From NCBI GenBank assembly GCA_950022295.1, contig OX465599.1, positions 286,585,501-286,649,500 on the forward strand: DNA of 64,000 nt, given 5' to 3'. The first letter of the stretch is position 1; each line of letters starts with the position of its first letter. Below the pieces are notes generated by a model. It did no database searches and was not told the origin of the DNA. It was given only the letters and a program-made list of their open reading frames with translations. Position numbers and translations under genes: made by a program. Below, piece after piece: positions 1 through 9,222 of the stretch. This DNA is from Bromus sterilis. Its lineage: Eukaryota; Streptophyta; Magnoliopsida; Poales; Poaceae.

Positions 1-1830
1 CGCTTATGCATTGTATAGGATGATTACCATGCTACGTTTCTACCGCATAGATGAACCCATTCCTTTGCATGACCTATCAATTGTCACAGTAGTAGGCAAA
101 CCACAATCCTAGCAACTGTAGGAGTTGATTGATATCATGTGGCCCCTGCAATTGTTACTGCTGATTGCATACTTAGAGTGATACCATGTTGATACTGTTA
201 TGTGAGTCGGGATGGTAGTGATCATGATGATGATGGTAGAAAAGTGTTGGTGAATCTATCCTAATACAAGGTGAACGATGAGAGGCTGTGTAGGAGTACA
301 CGGTGGGTTGTCTCGTTGAACACCGCCCTAAGTCCGAGTTCTTGTGTGGTGATCCAAGATGAAGAGTACAACCACACATTGGGCTCACTGACCCCTCTCA
401 GCTTACTAACTCATCCCTTTCGATGTCCAGATGTCGCAATAGTTCGGAGTTTTGGTAGGTCTGTGGCCTGGATGCTAAGTGAGAGAACGGCTCATCCGAG
501 ACCGGCTTATGCACCACGCACACATCACTTGGGTCCACTTCGGTAAACCGGCCGGTTCACGATAGTGGTACCCAACCCAGGTAGGCGGCTTTCTCGGACT
601 AGATCGGCTATGAGGTAACAGTTGTGGTGAGCATCCTCGCTGGCACCCCTTGAATGGTGTCGAGATCAAAGGCGGTAACTGATGATCATGTGTGTGTAGC
701 GGTACACCCCTGCAGGGTTAACAAAACTATTCGAATAGCCGCGTCCGCGGTTATGGACTGCTTGGAAAGCTTAGAGTGCTTCTAAGTGTGAGTTCTATGG
801 CGTTCTTTCTCGTGGGGAAGTAGAGGAAGGCACCATAGTGGTGTAATTGGTTGGAGAAAGTAGTGGACTCGTGTACGCTTCTTACCTTAAAGTCTGGTAC
901 TCGTAGTTCAGGACTAGCCAAGTCAAAGCTGGCACTTCTGCAAGTGAAACCCCACCTCCCTTTACCTTGATACATGTGCATGAGTAGTATAGCTCCTATG
1001 TAAGTATTGCTGAGTACGACTTTGTACTCACGTTTTCTTAATCTATGTTTTAGATGAAACCACTGACCCCGAAGGTGGCTTCTTCATCGAGCTGGACGAC
1101 TGAAGATCAAGCTAGTCTAGTCCCAGTCAGACGACTGGTTCCCTCGTGGAGGGCATGTGTTTAAATAAGGCTTCTTAAGCCATTTGTTAAACTTGTCTGT
1201 ACTCAGACATACTTTGCTTCGGCTTGTGTTGTAATGTTGGATCACATGTTTGGGATCTCTGTGTGCATTCTATAAGAGTTATCAATAAAATGTATACTTT
1301 GTAGAGAATTGCAATGATACCTGTTGTTCATACAAGGCATGTGTGCTGCGTGTATGTTTATAACATGCATGTCTTTGTATGGGTTTTCGAGACCTTAGTT
1401 GTGATCTGGATGGCGGTCTTTCATACACCAAGTGGCCCTTAGATGTGCGCAGCTTGGGGCATCGCGATGTGATTGCTCGAGACTCCGTCTCGTGCACACT
1501 TTGTGGTATGATCGAGCCTGCCCTAGACCCCGACTAAGTGATCGGGCTGGAGTAAGTCTATGTAAGAGTTATGAGATAGTCGTTAGTATGGTTGAGGCGA
1601 CTTGTCTTTGAATATGGGAGTTCATCACCCATATCATTAGACTTGTGTACGGACGATGCAGACCCATCTCAGTTGATCATCCGGCCTGGATGGGATGCCC
1701 CTTACGTACGATGCTCTCCGAGAACGTTCTGTGCTTGGCCTTGTCTTCTTAGACAAGTGGGTACGGTTCTCGTCGCTCCATTTGACTATGTCTTAGCTGG
1801 ACTTGCATACACTAACCCCGGGTCCCGACA
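1..1830 (+). repeat. 5' LTR of E1 (3' part only)
   Basis: Position 1 falls inside the LTR and aligns with about 26431 of the 3' LTR of E1. The LTR ends at 1830 with ...GGTCCCGACA and is followed at once by the primer site. Relative to the 3' LTR it lacks a stretch of about 40 bp near 765-785. Small open frames in this stretch (for example 271-546 and 1592-1891) recur in every LTR copy and are not genes. Confidence 0.93.
1160..1289 (+). promoter_or_regulatory. Candidate LTR transcription signals of E1
   Basis: TTTAAATAAGG (1160-1170) and TATAAGAG (1271-1278) are TATA-like, and AATAAA (1284-1289) is a poly(A)-like hexamer. They lie about 540-670 bp before the LTR end and recur in the other LTR copies. 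Function is inferred from position and motif only. Confidence 0.35.
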
Positions 1831-1834
1831 GACT

Positions 1835-1849
1835 TGGTATCAGAGCAGG
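1835..1849 (+). other. Primer binding site, initiator tRNA-Met type (E1)
   Basis: TGGTATCAGAGCAGG begins four bases after the LTR end and is complementary to the 3' end of plant initiator tRNA-Met (established knowledge). The same site is next to the LTR in E2 and E3 on the minus strand. Confidence 0.93.
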
Positions 1850-1919
1850 ACTGACAGTAGGACTAGTAGCCTTGGCCGAAGTCGAGTCTAGCCTTCTATA
1901 GTTATATAGTTACTCTGGG

Positions 1920-1927
1920 TATATAAG
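1920..1927 (+). promoter_or_regulatory. TATA-like element in the leader of E1
   Basis: TATATAAG lies about 90 bp inside the element, downstream of the primer site and about 330 bp before the ORF0 ATG. It is conserved in E2 (16376-16382, minus) and E3 (41881-41887, minus). An LTR element normally carries its TATA box inside the LTR, so this may be a second promoter. Promoter activity is inference. Confidence 0.4.
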
Positions 1928-2126
1928 GGAACAACATAAGGCTTCTTTTTTCTCCTTAACCCCTTCGTTCTGAGTTCTGAGTCACCCTCATCTTATTCTA
2001 CGGGAAGATAGGACTAGGCTCTCCTCTGTCTGATTAGAACATCTCGTTGTTTGCTTCCTTGTAGCCGTAGGAAAGTTGTGATCGGTTTGCTAGAGTGGTT
2101 ATGCTTCCTGATTTATCACATCGTAT

Positions 2127-2252
2127 GTAAGTGTTGTTCCCATGTTGTGAGAAATTGTCTTTTTCTTGCAATTACAGCCGTTATGCTGTCTGAGTCATTC
2201 CAGGTTTATCTCATAATCTGATGCATTTGCAAACTCCTTCTTTCTGTTTCAG
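2127..2252 (+). other. Putative leader intron ending at the ORF0 start codon (E1)
   Basis: GTAAGTG at 2127 is a strong plant 5' splice site. The 3' end reads TTTCTGTTTCAG, with AG at 2251-2252, followed directly by ATGGCAG of ORF0. The intron would be 126 bp. The donor is conserved in E2 and E3. In E3 the equivalent intron is 41559-41680 (minus). The donor overlaps an ATG-TAA mini-frame, which splicing would remove. No transcript evidence is available here. Confidence 0.5.
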
Positions 2253-2431
2253 ATGGCAGATCTTCCCCCTCGGCATATTGTTCGTTTGACCAGGTGCCTC
2301 GGTGTGCGTGGCCATCCCGCCACGTTGATCGAGATGATGTCCTATGTGGGATATCGATGGTATCCTGAGTACACCGTCGAGGAGCAGTTCCATGACCTCA
2401 ACCAGACCCAGTTCCACTGCATTGTCAGGAT

Positions 2432-2436
2432 CTACC
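2432..2436 (+). repeat. Target-site duplication of C1 (CTACC)
   Basis: The second copy is 7511-7515. The uninterrupted sequence in E3 (complement of about 41369-41390) carries it once. Confidence 0.95.
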
Positions 2437-3510
2437 TGTAGGAGATATGCCCTAGAGGCAGTAATAGCAGTAATTTTGTATCTCCGAGTTTGTAATGAAT
2501 GTTTATGTTCCATGCTATAACTGCAATGATTCTCGAGTCTGCAATATCCACGAGGCTCGGAGGGAAACTCATCTGCACGTGTGGTATAATAAACAGTAAA
2601 ATGTATTCCTAGTCATGCCTCTAAGACTGGCTCATGTATTGCATGATGATCCTGTTTTCCTGATCATGGGCATGTCTATGCCGGCAATTTTGAGGGCACA
2701 ATGTTAGAAGAACATTTGTGTTGAATCGACCCGAATTGATGTTATGCTATGAGATACATTCGTCACAAGTTAATGGTTTATAACACAGAGAAAGTTGTGC
2801 ATTTGCATAATTCCTTAGACCATGAGAGTATCGAGTTCCTTCGTACTTTCTTCGTGAAATTTGGGGTTTTGTTAAACGTCATCTGTAAAAGGGTGGCTAT
2901 TACGGCAGCTTGCGGGTTCACGGAAAAGTATGACAAGGAACTAGGTAGCTCGAGATTGGGATTTGCTCCTCCGTCGTTGGAGAGATATTCTTAGGGCCCT
3001 CTCGGTGTTACGGTATCCACCATCGTCTGGCCAGACACAGTGTGATTTGATCACAGGGATGCCGGAACGCGGGAACGAGAAAAGAGAACAATACCAGGAA
3101 CGAGGTAACTGGCATAGTGGACAAGTTGTTGATTCACGGGGATGCCAATAAGTCTCACCTCGGGTATTTGTAATATATCGCGAAGCAACAGGAATAGCAC
3201 ACAGCAACTAAAGGTTCACTCGAATAATTCTTCGTATGGGTATAGGGATCAATATGGATGTCCTCGGTTCCGCTATTGATCATTGATCGGAAAGTGTTCC
3301 GGTCATGTCTATACTTCATCGAACCTACAGGGTCACACGCTTAAGGGTCATCTATCTGTTGAATACTCGACAGGGATTCTGAGATAAAGTCACCGGAAAG
3401 GTTTCGGAGACGGCGGAAAAGTTCCGAGAGAGAAAACCGAGAAGTTGTTTCGGGGTAAAACACTAAGCCGAAAAGGTTTCGGAGAGCACCTGGTAATTTT
3501 GGAGAGTGCC
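2437..3510 (+). repeat. Truncated 5' LTR of C1
   Basis: It aligns with 5549-6622 of the 3' LTR up to ...GGAGAGTGCC, then stops. The missing part includes the TATA box seen at 6953-6960 in the 3' LTR, so this copy cannot start a normal genomic transcript. Confidence 0.92.
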
Positions 3511-5517
3511 GAAAAGTTTGTCGCACCTTAAAATTTGGGGATGTGAGGTACATGTAAAACGTTTACAACCAACCAAACTCGATCCCAGATCAGACAAATG
3601 GAACTTTGTAGGTTATCCAAAAGAAACAATTGGGTATTCCTTCTACCTACCCTTCGAGCACAAAGTGTTTGTCGCAAAAAGCGGAGTCTTTCTTGAGAAA
3701 GAGTTTCTCGCCAAAGAAGTAAGTGGGAGGACAGTACAACTTAATGAGATTAGTGAATCTTCGGCGACCGTTGATATGGCTAAAGAACCGGAAGTAATTC
3801 CGCAAGTTATCCCTACAACCGAGCCGGAAGTTGTCGCATATGATGCAAAAAATTCAGACAATGTTGTAACTGAACCGCGTAGATCAGGTAGGGCTGTCCA
3901 GCCACCTGAGTGGTTTCATGATGAAATCTTCATTCTTGAAGACGATGAACCTGCGCACTACAAAGAAGCGATGGCGGGGCCCAGCTCAAGGGAATGGCAC
4001 AGAGCCATGAAATCCGAGATGGAATCCCTGTACGAAAACCAAGTTTGGAACTTGGAAGAACTTCCAGAAGGCGTAAAGCCCATTGGTTGTAAATGGATTT
4101 TCAAAAGAAAGACGGACGCGGATGGTAACATTACTATCCACAAAGCTAGACTTGTCGCGAAAGGGTTCACGCAAGTTCCAGGAGTGGACTACGACGAGAC
4201 GTTCTCGCCAGTAGCTATGCTTAGGTCTGTACGGATATTACTAGCAATTGCTGCTTATTTCGACTATGAAATATGGCAGATGGACGTCAAAACGGCTTTC
4301 CTAAATGGAAACCTCAAAGAGGATGTATACATGATACAGCCAGAAGGTTTTGTCATTCATAAGGATGCTAAAAAGGTATGCAAGCTTCAGAAAGCCATTT
4401 ATGGTCTGAAGCAAGCATCAAGGAGCTGGAACATTCATTTTGATGAAGTAGTCAAACGGTTTGGCTTCATCAGGAATGACGAAGAATCTTGTGTTTACAA
4501 GAAGTTTAGTGGGAGCGCAAAAGCATTTCTAGTCTTGTATGTGGATGACATATTGTTGATTGGAAATGATGTGAATTTCCTTAGCGAAATAAAAGACTCA
4601 TTGAAAAGGAGTTTTTCAATGAAAGACTTAGGCAAAGCGGCATATGTATTGGGCATTAGGATCTATAGAGATAGATCAAGACGCCTGATAGCGCTTAGCC
4701 AAAGCACGTACATTGACAAGGTGTTGAAAAGGTTCAACATGGAGAACTCCAAGAAAGTCCTACTCCTCATGTCACCTGGCACAGTGCTTTGCAAGAATCA
4801 GTGTCCTCGGACTCTCGATGAGCGAGTACAAATAATGATGTTCCATATGCCTCGGCAGTTGGTTCTATTATGTATGCCATGCTATGTACAAGACCGGACG
4901 TTTCCTATGCGCTAAGTGTTAGCAGCCGGTACCAAAGTGACCCAGGATTGGAACACTGGGCCGCAGTCAAGGGTATTCTTAAGTACCACAAACGGACCAA
5001 GGATTTACTCCTTGTGTACGGAGGTGATGAAGAGCTCATTGTAAGTGGTTACACTGATGCAGGCTTCATGACTGACCCAGATGACTTCAAATCTCAATCA
5101 GGCTATGTTTTCATATTGAACGGCGGCGCAGTTGATTGGAAAAGTTCCAAACAAAAGACTGTGGCGGATTCTACGACAGAGGCGGAATATGTTGCTGCTT
5201 CAGAAGCCTCCAAAGAGGCGGTATGGATCAAGCAATTTCTTGAAGACCTTGGTGTGGTTCCAAGTGCTCTGGACCTGGTGGAGATCTATTGTGATAATAG
5301 TGGTGCCGTGGCTCAGGCAAGGGAGCCAAGTTCGCACCATAAGACAAGACATATTGAACGCAAATATAAACTCATTCGACATCATGTCGAAGCGGGTTTA
5401 GTGAAAGTACGCAAAGTTCACACGGATCTGAATGTGTCAGACCCGATGACAAAGCCTCTACCACGAGCAAAGCATGAGCAGCACCGGATAGCCATTGGTG
5501 TTAGGGAAGCCATGTAA
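3508..5517 (+). pseudogene. Copia pol fragment of C1: integrase end, reverse transcriptase, RNase H
   Basis: The frame is open directly from the deletion junction and begins inside the integrase C-terminal region (SLSHLKIWGCE, DKWNFVGYP). A linker follows, then RT with WIFKRK, KARLVAKGF, the QMDVKTAFLNG motif and the catalytic YVDD at about 4538-4549. A one-base shift of frame at about 4826-4840 cuts the protein. The other frame carries on from about 4840 with CTRPDVSYA, RNase H (YTDAGF, DWKSSKQ, STTEAEY, YCDNSGA) and ends at 5517 (TAA). There is no natural start codon. The element cannot encode gag, protease or a whole integrase. Confidence 0.92.
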
Positions 5518-5537
5518 CTGAATTATGACTCTAGTGC

Positions 5538-5548
5538 AAGTGGGAGTC
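5538..5548 (+). other. Polypurine tract of C1
   Basis: The purine-rich AAGTGGGAGTC lies directly before the 3' LTR, the usual plus-strand primer position. Confidence 0.65.
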
Positions 5549-6690
5549 TGTAGGAGATATGCCCTAGAGGCAGTAATAACAGTTATTTTGTATCTCCGAG
5601 TTTGTAATGAATGTTTATATTCCATGCTATAACTGCAATGATTCTCGAGTCTGCAATATCCATGAGGCTCGGAGGGAAACTCATGTGCACGTGTGGTATA
5701 ATAAACAGTAAAACGTATTCCTAGTCATGCCACTAAGACTGGCTCATGTATTGCATGATGATCCTGTTTTCCTGATCATGGGCATGTCTATGCTGGCAAT
5801 TTTGAGGGCACAATGTTAGAAGAACATTTGTGTTGAATCGACCCGAATTGATGTTATGCTATGAGATACATTCGTCACAAGTTAATGGTTTATAACACAG
5901 AGAAAGTTGTGCGTTTGCATAATTCCTTAGACCATGAGAGTATCGAGTTCCTTCGTACTTGCTTCGTGAACTTTGGGGTTTTGTTAAACGTCATCTGTAA
6001 AAGGGTGGCTATTACGGCAGCTTGCGGGTTCACGGAAAAGTATGACAAGGAACTAGGTAGCTCGAGATTGGGATTTGCTCCTCCGTCGTTGGAGAGATAT
6101 TCTTAGGGCCCTCTCGGTGTTACGGTATCCACCATCGTCTGGCCAGACACAGTGTGATTTGATCACAGGGATGCCGGAGCGCGGGAATGAGAAAAGAGAA
6201 CAATACCAGGAACGAGGTAACTGGCATAGTGGACAAGTTGTTGATTCACGGGGATGCCAATAAGTCTCACCTCGGGTATTTGTAATATATCGCGAAGCAA
6301 CAGGAATAGCACACAGCAACTAAAGGTTCACTCGAATAATTCTTCGTATGGGTATAGGGATCAATATGGATGTCCTCGGTTCCGCTATTGATCATTGATC
6401 GGAAAGTGTTCCGGTCATGTCTATACTTCATCGAACCTACAGGGTCACACGCTTAAGGGTCATCTATCTGTTGAATACTAGACAGGGAGTCTGAGATAAA
6501 GTCACCGGAAAGGTTTCGGAGACGGCGGAAAAGTTCCGAGAGAGAAAACCGAAAAGTTGTTTCGGGGTAAACCACTAAGCCGAAAAGGTTTCGGAGAGCA
6601 CCTGGTAATTTTGGAGAGTGCCAGAATTGTTCTGGTAACTTCTGGAATTTTTCTGGAGAAAAGATTAAAATATTTTTTTCGGAAATATTT

Positions 6691-6730
6691 CGGAGCTGCC
6701 GGAAATGTTCCGGAGCTGCCGGAAATGCTT
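6691..6730 (+). repeat. 20-bp tandem repeat in C1 LTR
   Basis: Two adjacent units, CGGAGCTGCCGGAAATGTTC and the same ending in GCTT, lie about 225 bp before the TATA box. They differ at one base. Confidence 0.85.
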
Positions 6731-6952
6731 AGGTTGCTTTTCGCAGATGAAAATCACTAATCCGGAATTGTTTCGGAACGCGCCCAAAATCATTTTAGTG
6801 GGTATTGGAATTATTCTAAGACCCACAGAAATATTTTCGGATTTTTCGGACGCGAAAAAGTGGTGTCATGAATAGTAAAAAGTACTACTTGAGATATTTT
6901 TGGAAAGCCTTCTAGAAGGACTTGGGAGCCAAGAAAGCCCCCTTGGGTTTCC

Positions 6953-6960
6953 TATAAATA
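6953..6960 (+). promoter_or_regulatory. TATA box of C1 3' LTR
   Basis: TATAAATA sits in CCTATAAATAAAGG. It points right, toward the second half of the disrupted ORF0 of E1. Confidence 0.55.
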
Positions 6961-8111
6961 AAGGTGTGAGGGCAGCCCCATATCCTTGATCCAAGCTCTC
7001 ACTTGAGTTCTCAACACATGCCATGCAATTATCTGGCTTCTTCTCTCCCTCACACGAAAGAGTTTCGTAGAGCCGAAAGGCTGTCTGGGTTCCGGCAGGA
7101 ACTAGTTCTGGACGGCGAAGCCCTGCTGGATAGCTGACACCGTATGTGTGCAACTTGGTAGAGAGGTCGTTGTTTCAATCTTAGTTCGAGTTTGCCTCCC
7201 GAAGGGCTGTCCGAGTTACAGATTGAGTTTCGAGGGTCCTCCCGAAGGGCTGTCCGTGACAACGTCCGAGGGACTGTCTGACCGCCTCCCGGAGTGCTGT
7301 TCGTGGGGCAGACGTTGGAATACATTCTCGCGGTTGGGAGGTTGTAAATCCTAGCTGCGGGGATCTGCACCGACGATCTTCATCGACTCTACTTCCCGCT
7401 GCGCTACGAGTCGGTAACGATCAGATCAAAACCTTGTATGCAGTCTCCATAGTGGTCCTGGGCGTGCTCGCTATACCGAAAATTTTTGTTTTCTGTTGCG
7501 TTCCCCTACACTACCCGCACCACGTTGGAGTCACTCAGCCTATCCACTTTGGTCATGGCATTGGCATTACCGAGAACATGGCTGTGCAGCATGCTGCATA
7601 CTCATGTATTACCCTGCTGAGAGAGGAGCACACCATGCTGAGAGAGACCTCGTTCCGCTATATCCCTGCTGCACTTCCAGGAGAAGAGGGATATTACACT
7701 GGACTCTATTCAGATCACTCTGCAGAGGATCCAATACTTCAGATGACTGCTAGGTTCGCTTGTGATCGAGATCGTGATGCACGCGCTCTCCGTTTTGAGA
7801 TTCACGCCACTCGTGTTCGTCTCTATCGAGCACTGACACTCTTGGCACCCTTCGTGAGTGTTGGATCAGTCGATTATGACGCTATCTACCCAGTGAGGAC
7901 TCAGATGCCTTCTCGAGTTTCTTGGCCCGAGATTGGAGGCATTTTTCCACCCTGTGGTCCTTTGCTTCCACCCTACGTTGGACCTAGGCCCCATCCTTGC
8001 CCAAATGGATATCAGGGTCCACAGGCCTCCGTGTTTTCCGATGGTCACCTTCAGCTACCGGGATACGCGGGTAACTTTTACGAGGACTACTATGGAGATG
8101 GAGATGAGTGA

Positions 8112-8441
8112 GACCGCCTGTGGTCTTACTTAGTGAGGATGTAGTAGTATCTTAGGATATTGTACGCAAGGTGTCTAAGTTCCAGAGGCTTAGATAAATA
8201 AAGTATAGGAGGTCAGAGTGCCTTTGAAGGATGTATCATCTTCATCACGTTTGTATTAGCTTGGTGCTTGTACTAAAACGATGTATGGTTTGTATGACAG
8301 CTTGTGAATATATGGCTTGTATGATTTTATCACCATGTTGTCAAGATGATTACTTCCTTGCTCTGTAATCCTTCCAGTACTTCAATACCTTGATTAGACT
8401 CTTCAAATCAACTCTGTTTGACTTTGGGTTTCACCTTCAGG
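8112..8441 (+). other. Spacer between ORF0 and gag of E1 with possible splice acceptor
   Basis: No coding sequence is seen. The spacer ends TTTCACCTTCAG, with AG at 8439-8440, one base before the gag ATG. That fits a 3' splice site that could pair with the leader donor at 2127 to make a gag mRNA skipping ORF0. The same ending occurs in E3 just upstream of 40447. Splicing is inferred. Confidence 0.4.
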
Positions 8442-9222
8442 ATGTCTCAAGGAACCCGTGGCCAGCTTGGTCGTAACCAGGGTCGTGGGAATGAACACGA
8501 GGAAGGCAACCTTCCACCCCCACCCACGATGGCTCAGGTTCTGATGGAGGTTGAGAGGAACCGCCGAGACTCTCACCACCTGCTGGAAGTCATTGCTCGC
8601 AACACCACTCAGCAGCGCAACGAGTTGGTGTCCCTGAACGACTTCATCCGGCTTCATCGCCCGGTTTTCAGTTACTCCACCGAGCCCCTTGACGCCGATG
8701 ACTGGCTTCGCAGCATCGAGAGGAAGCTCCAGGCAGGCCATGTTGCGAATGGCGACAGGGTCAGCTATGCCACCTATCACCTTGAAGGTGCAGCTAGCTC
8801 TTGGTGGGAGAACTTCCTGAATATGCGTCCCGTTGGACCGCCCGCATCTTGGGATGAATTCTGCACTTCCTTCCGTGAGCACCACATTCCCAAGGGTCTT
8901 ATGGACCGCAAGCGTGAGGAGTTCTGCAACCTCACCCAAGGCAGAAGGACTGTTGACGAGTTTAGTCGTGAGTTCAACCGACTTGCTCGTTATGCTACTG
9001 AAGAATTCTCCACCAACGCAAAGAGGCAAGAGAGGTTCTGTCGTGGACTCAATTCCGGACTACGTCGTGAGCTCAACCTACATGACTTTGCCACCTTCCA
9101 GGTCCTTGTCAACAAGGCCATCAAGGCAGAGGACATGAACACCCCCAACGACTTCCGCAAACACCCTAGAGACGATGGCTCATCCAGTTCAGGCTCTCAG
9201 AAGCGAAAAATCTGGATCCCAA
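8442..9222 (+). pseudogene. gag of E1, 5' part, cut by E2
   Basis: This is the capsid part of the chromovirus Gag. The start MSQGTRGQ aligns with the gag start of E3. An upstream in-frame ATG at 8418 is less likely because the matching E3 start is MSQ. The retrotransposon Gag core is visible (DADDWLRSIE, YATYHLEGAASSWWENF, FREHHIPKG, FCNLTQGRRTVDEFSREFNRL). The frame is intact to KRKIWIP, where E2 begins after CCCAA. The CCHC part continues at 20575. Confidence 0.9.
9218..9222 (+). repeat. Target-site duplication of E2 (CCCAA)
   Basis: The second copy is 20570-20574. The uninterrupted site in E3 gag (complement of about 39660-39675) carries CCCAA once. Confidence 0.95.

Larger units (their letters stand above)
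2437..7510 (+). mobile_element. C1: Ty1/copia element, BARE/Angela-like, 5' half deleted
   Basis: The ends are TGTAGGAGAT and CCCCTACA, flanked by CTACC on both sides. The first 1,074 bp match the start of the 3' LTR (5549-6622). The sequence then jumps directly into the C-terminal part of integrase, so the rest of the 5' LTR, primer site, gag, protease and most of integrase are gone. RT, RNase H and a full 1,962-bp 3' LTR remain. The LTR opening TATGCCCTAGAGGCA resembles the Triticeae BARE/WIS/Angela group (recognised from memory, not searched). I counted about 17 substitutions between the aligned LTR parts (about 1.6%), so the insertion is fairly recent. Confidence 0.93.
5549..7510 (+). repeat. 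3' LTR of C1 (1,962 bp)
   Basis: The LTR starts TGTAGGAG and ends CCTACA. It contains a region dense in GGAA/TTCC-type motifs (about 6500-6760), including a 20-bp unit repeated twice (6691-6730), then TATAAATA at 6953-6960. Short open frames inside it (for example 7148-7354) are not supported as genes. Confidence 0.93.
2253..8111 (+). pseudogene. ORF0 of E1, interrupted by Copia insertion C1
   Basis: This is a conserved protein of unknown function encoded between primer site and gag. The first 61 codons plus one base lie at 2253-2436 and the rest at 7516-8111. C1 and one copy of its target duplication lie between. Outside the insertion the frame is uninterrupted and matches the 259-codon length of the E3 copy (40779-41558). 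By eye the two proteins differ at about 21 positions, with no stop or indel. The start is the ATG just after the putative splice acceptor. The protein opens MADLPPR, has a proline- and glycine-rich C-terminal third and an acidic tail (EDYYGDGDE), and shows no membrane segment, CCHC or protease motif. I do not recognise the family. Confidence 0.8.

Noticed and set aside
1835..1849. tRNA gene at the sites matching tRNA-Met or tRNA-Asp
   Set aside because: Only 15-18 bases complementary to the tRNA 3' end are present, next to an LTR. These are primer sites, not tRNA genes.
2749..3207. Small frames repeated at 5861-6319 as paired genes
   Set aside because: They are the two LTR copies of C1, and the frames are opposite-strand overlaps without known similarity.
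8403..9029. 208-codon minus-strand frame opposite gag
   Set aside because: It is the antisense shadow of gag. The same shadow appears opposite E3 gag (39725-40051, 40109-40561).
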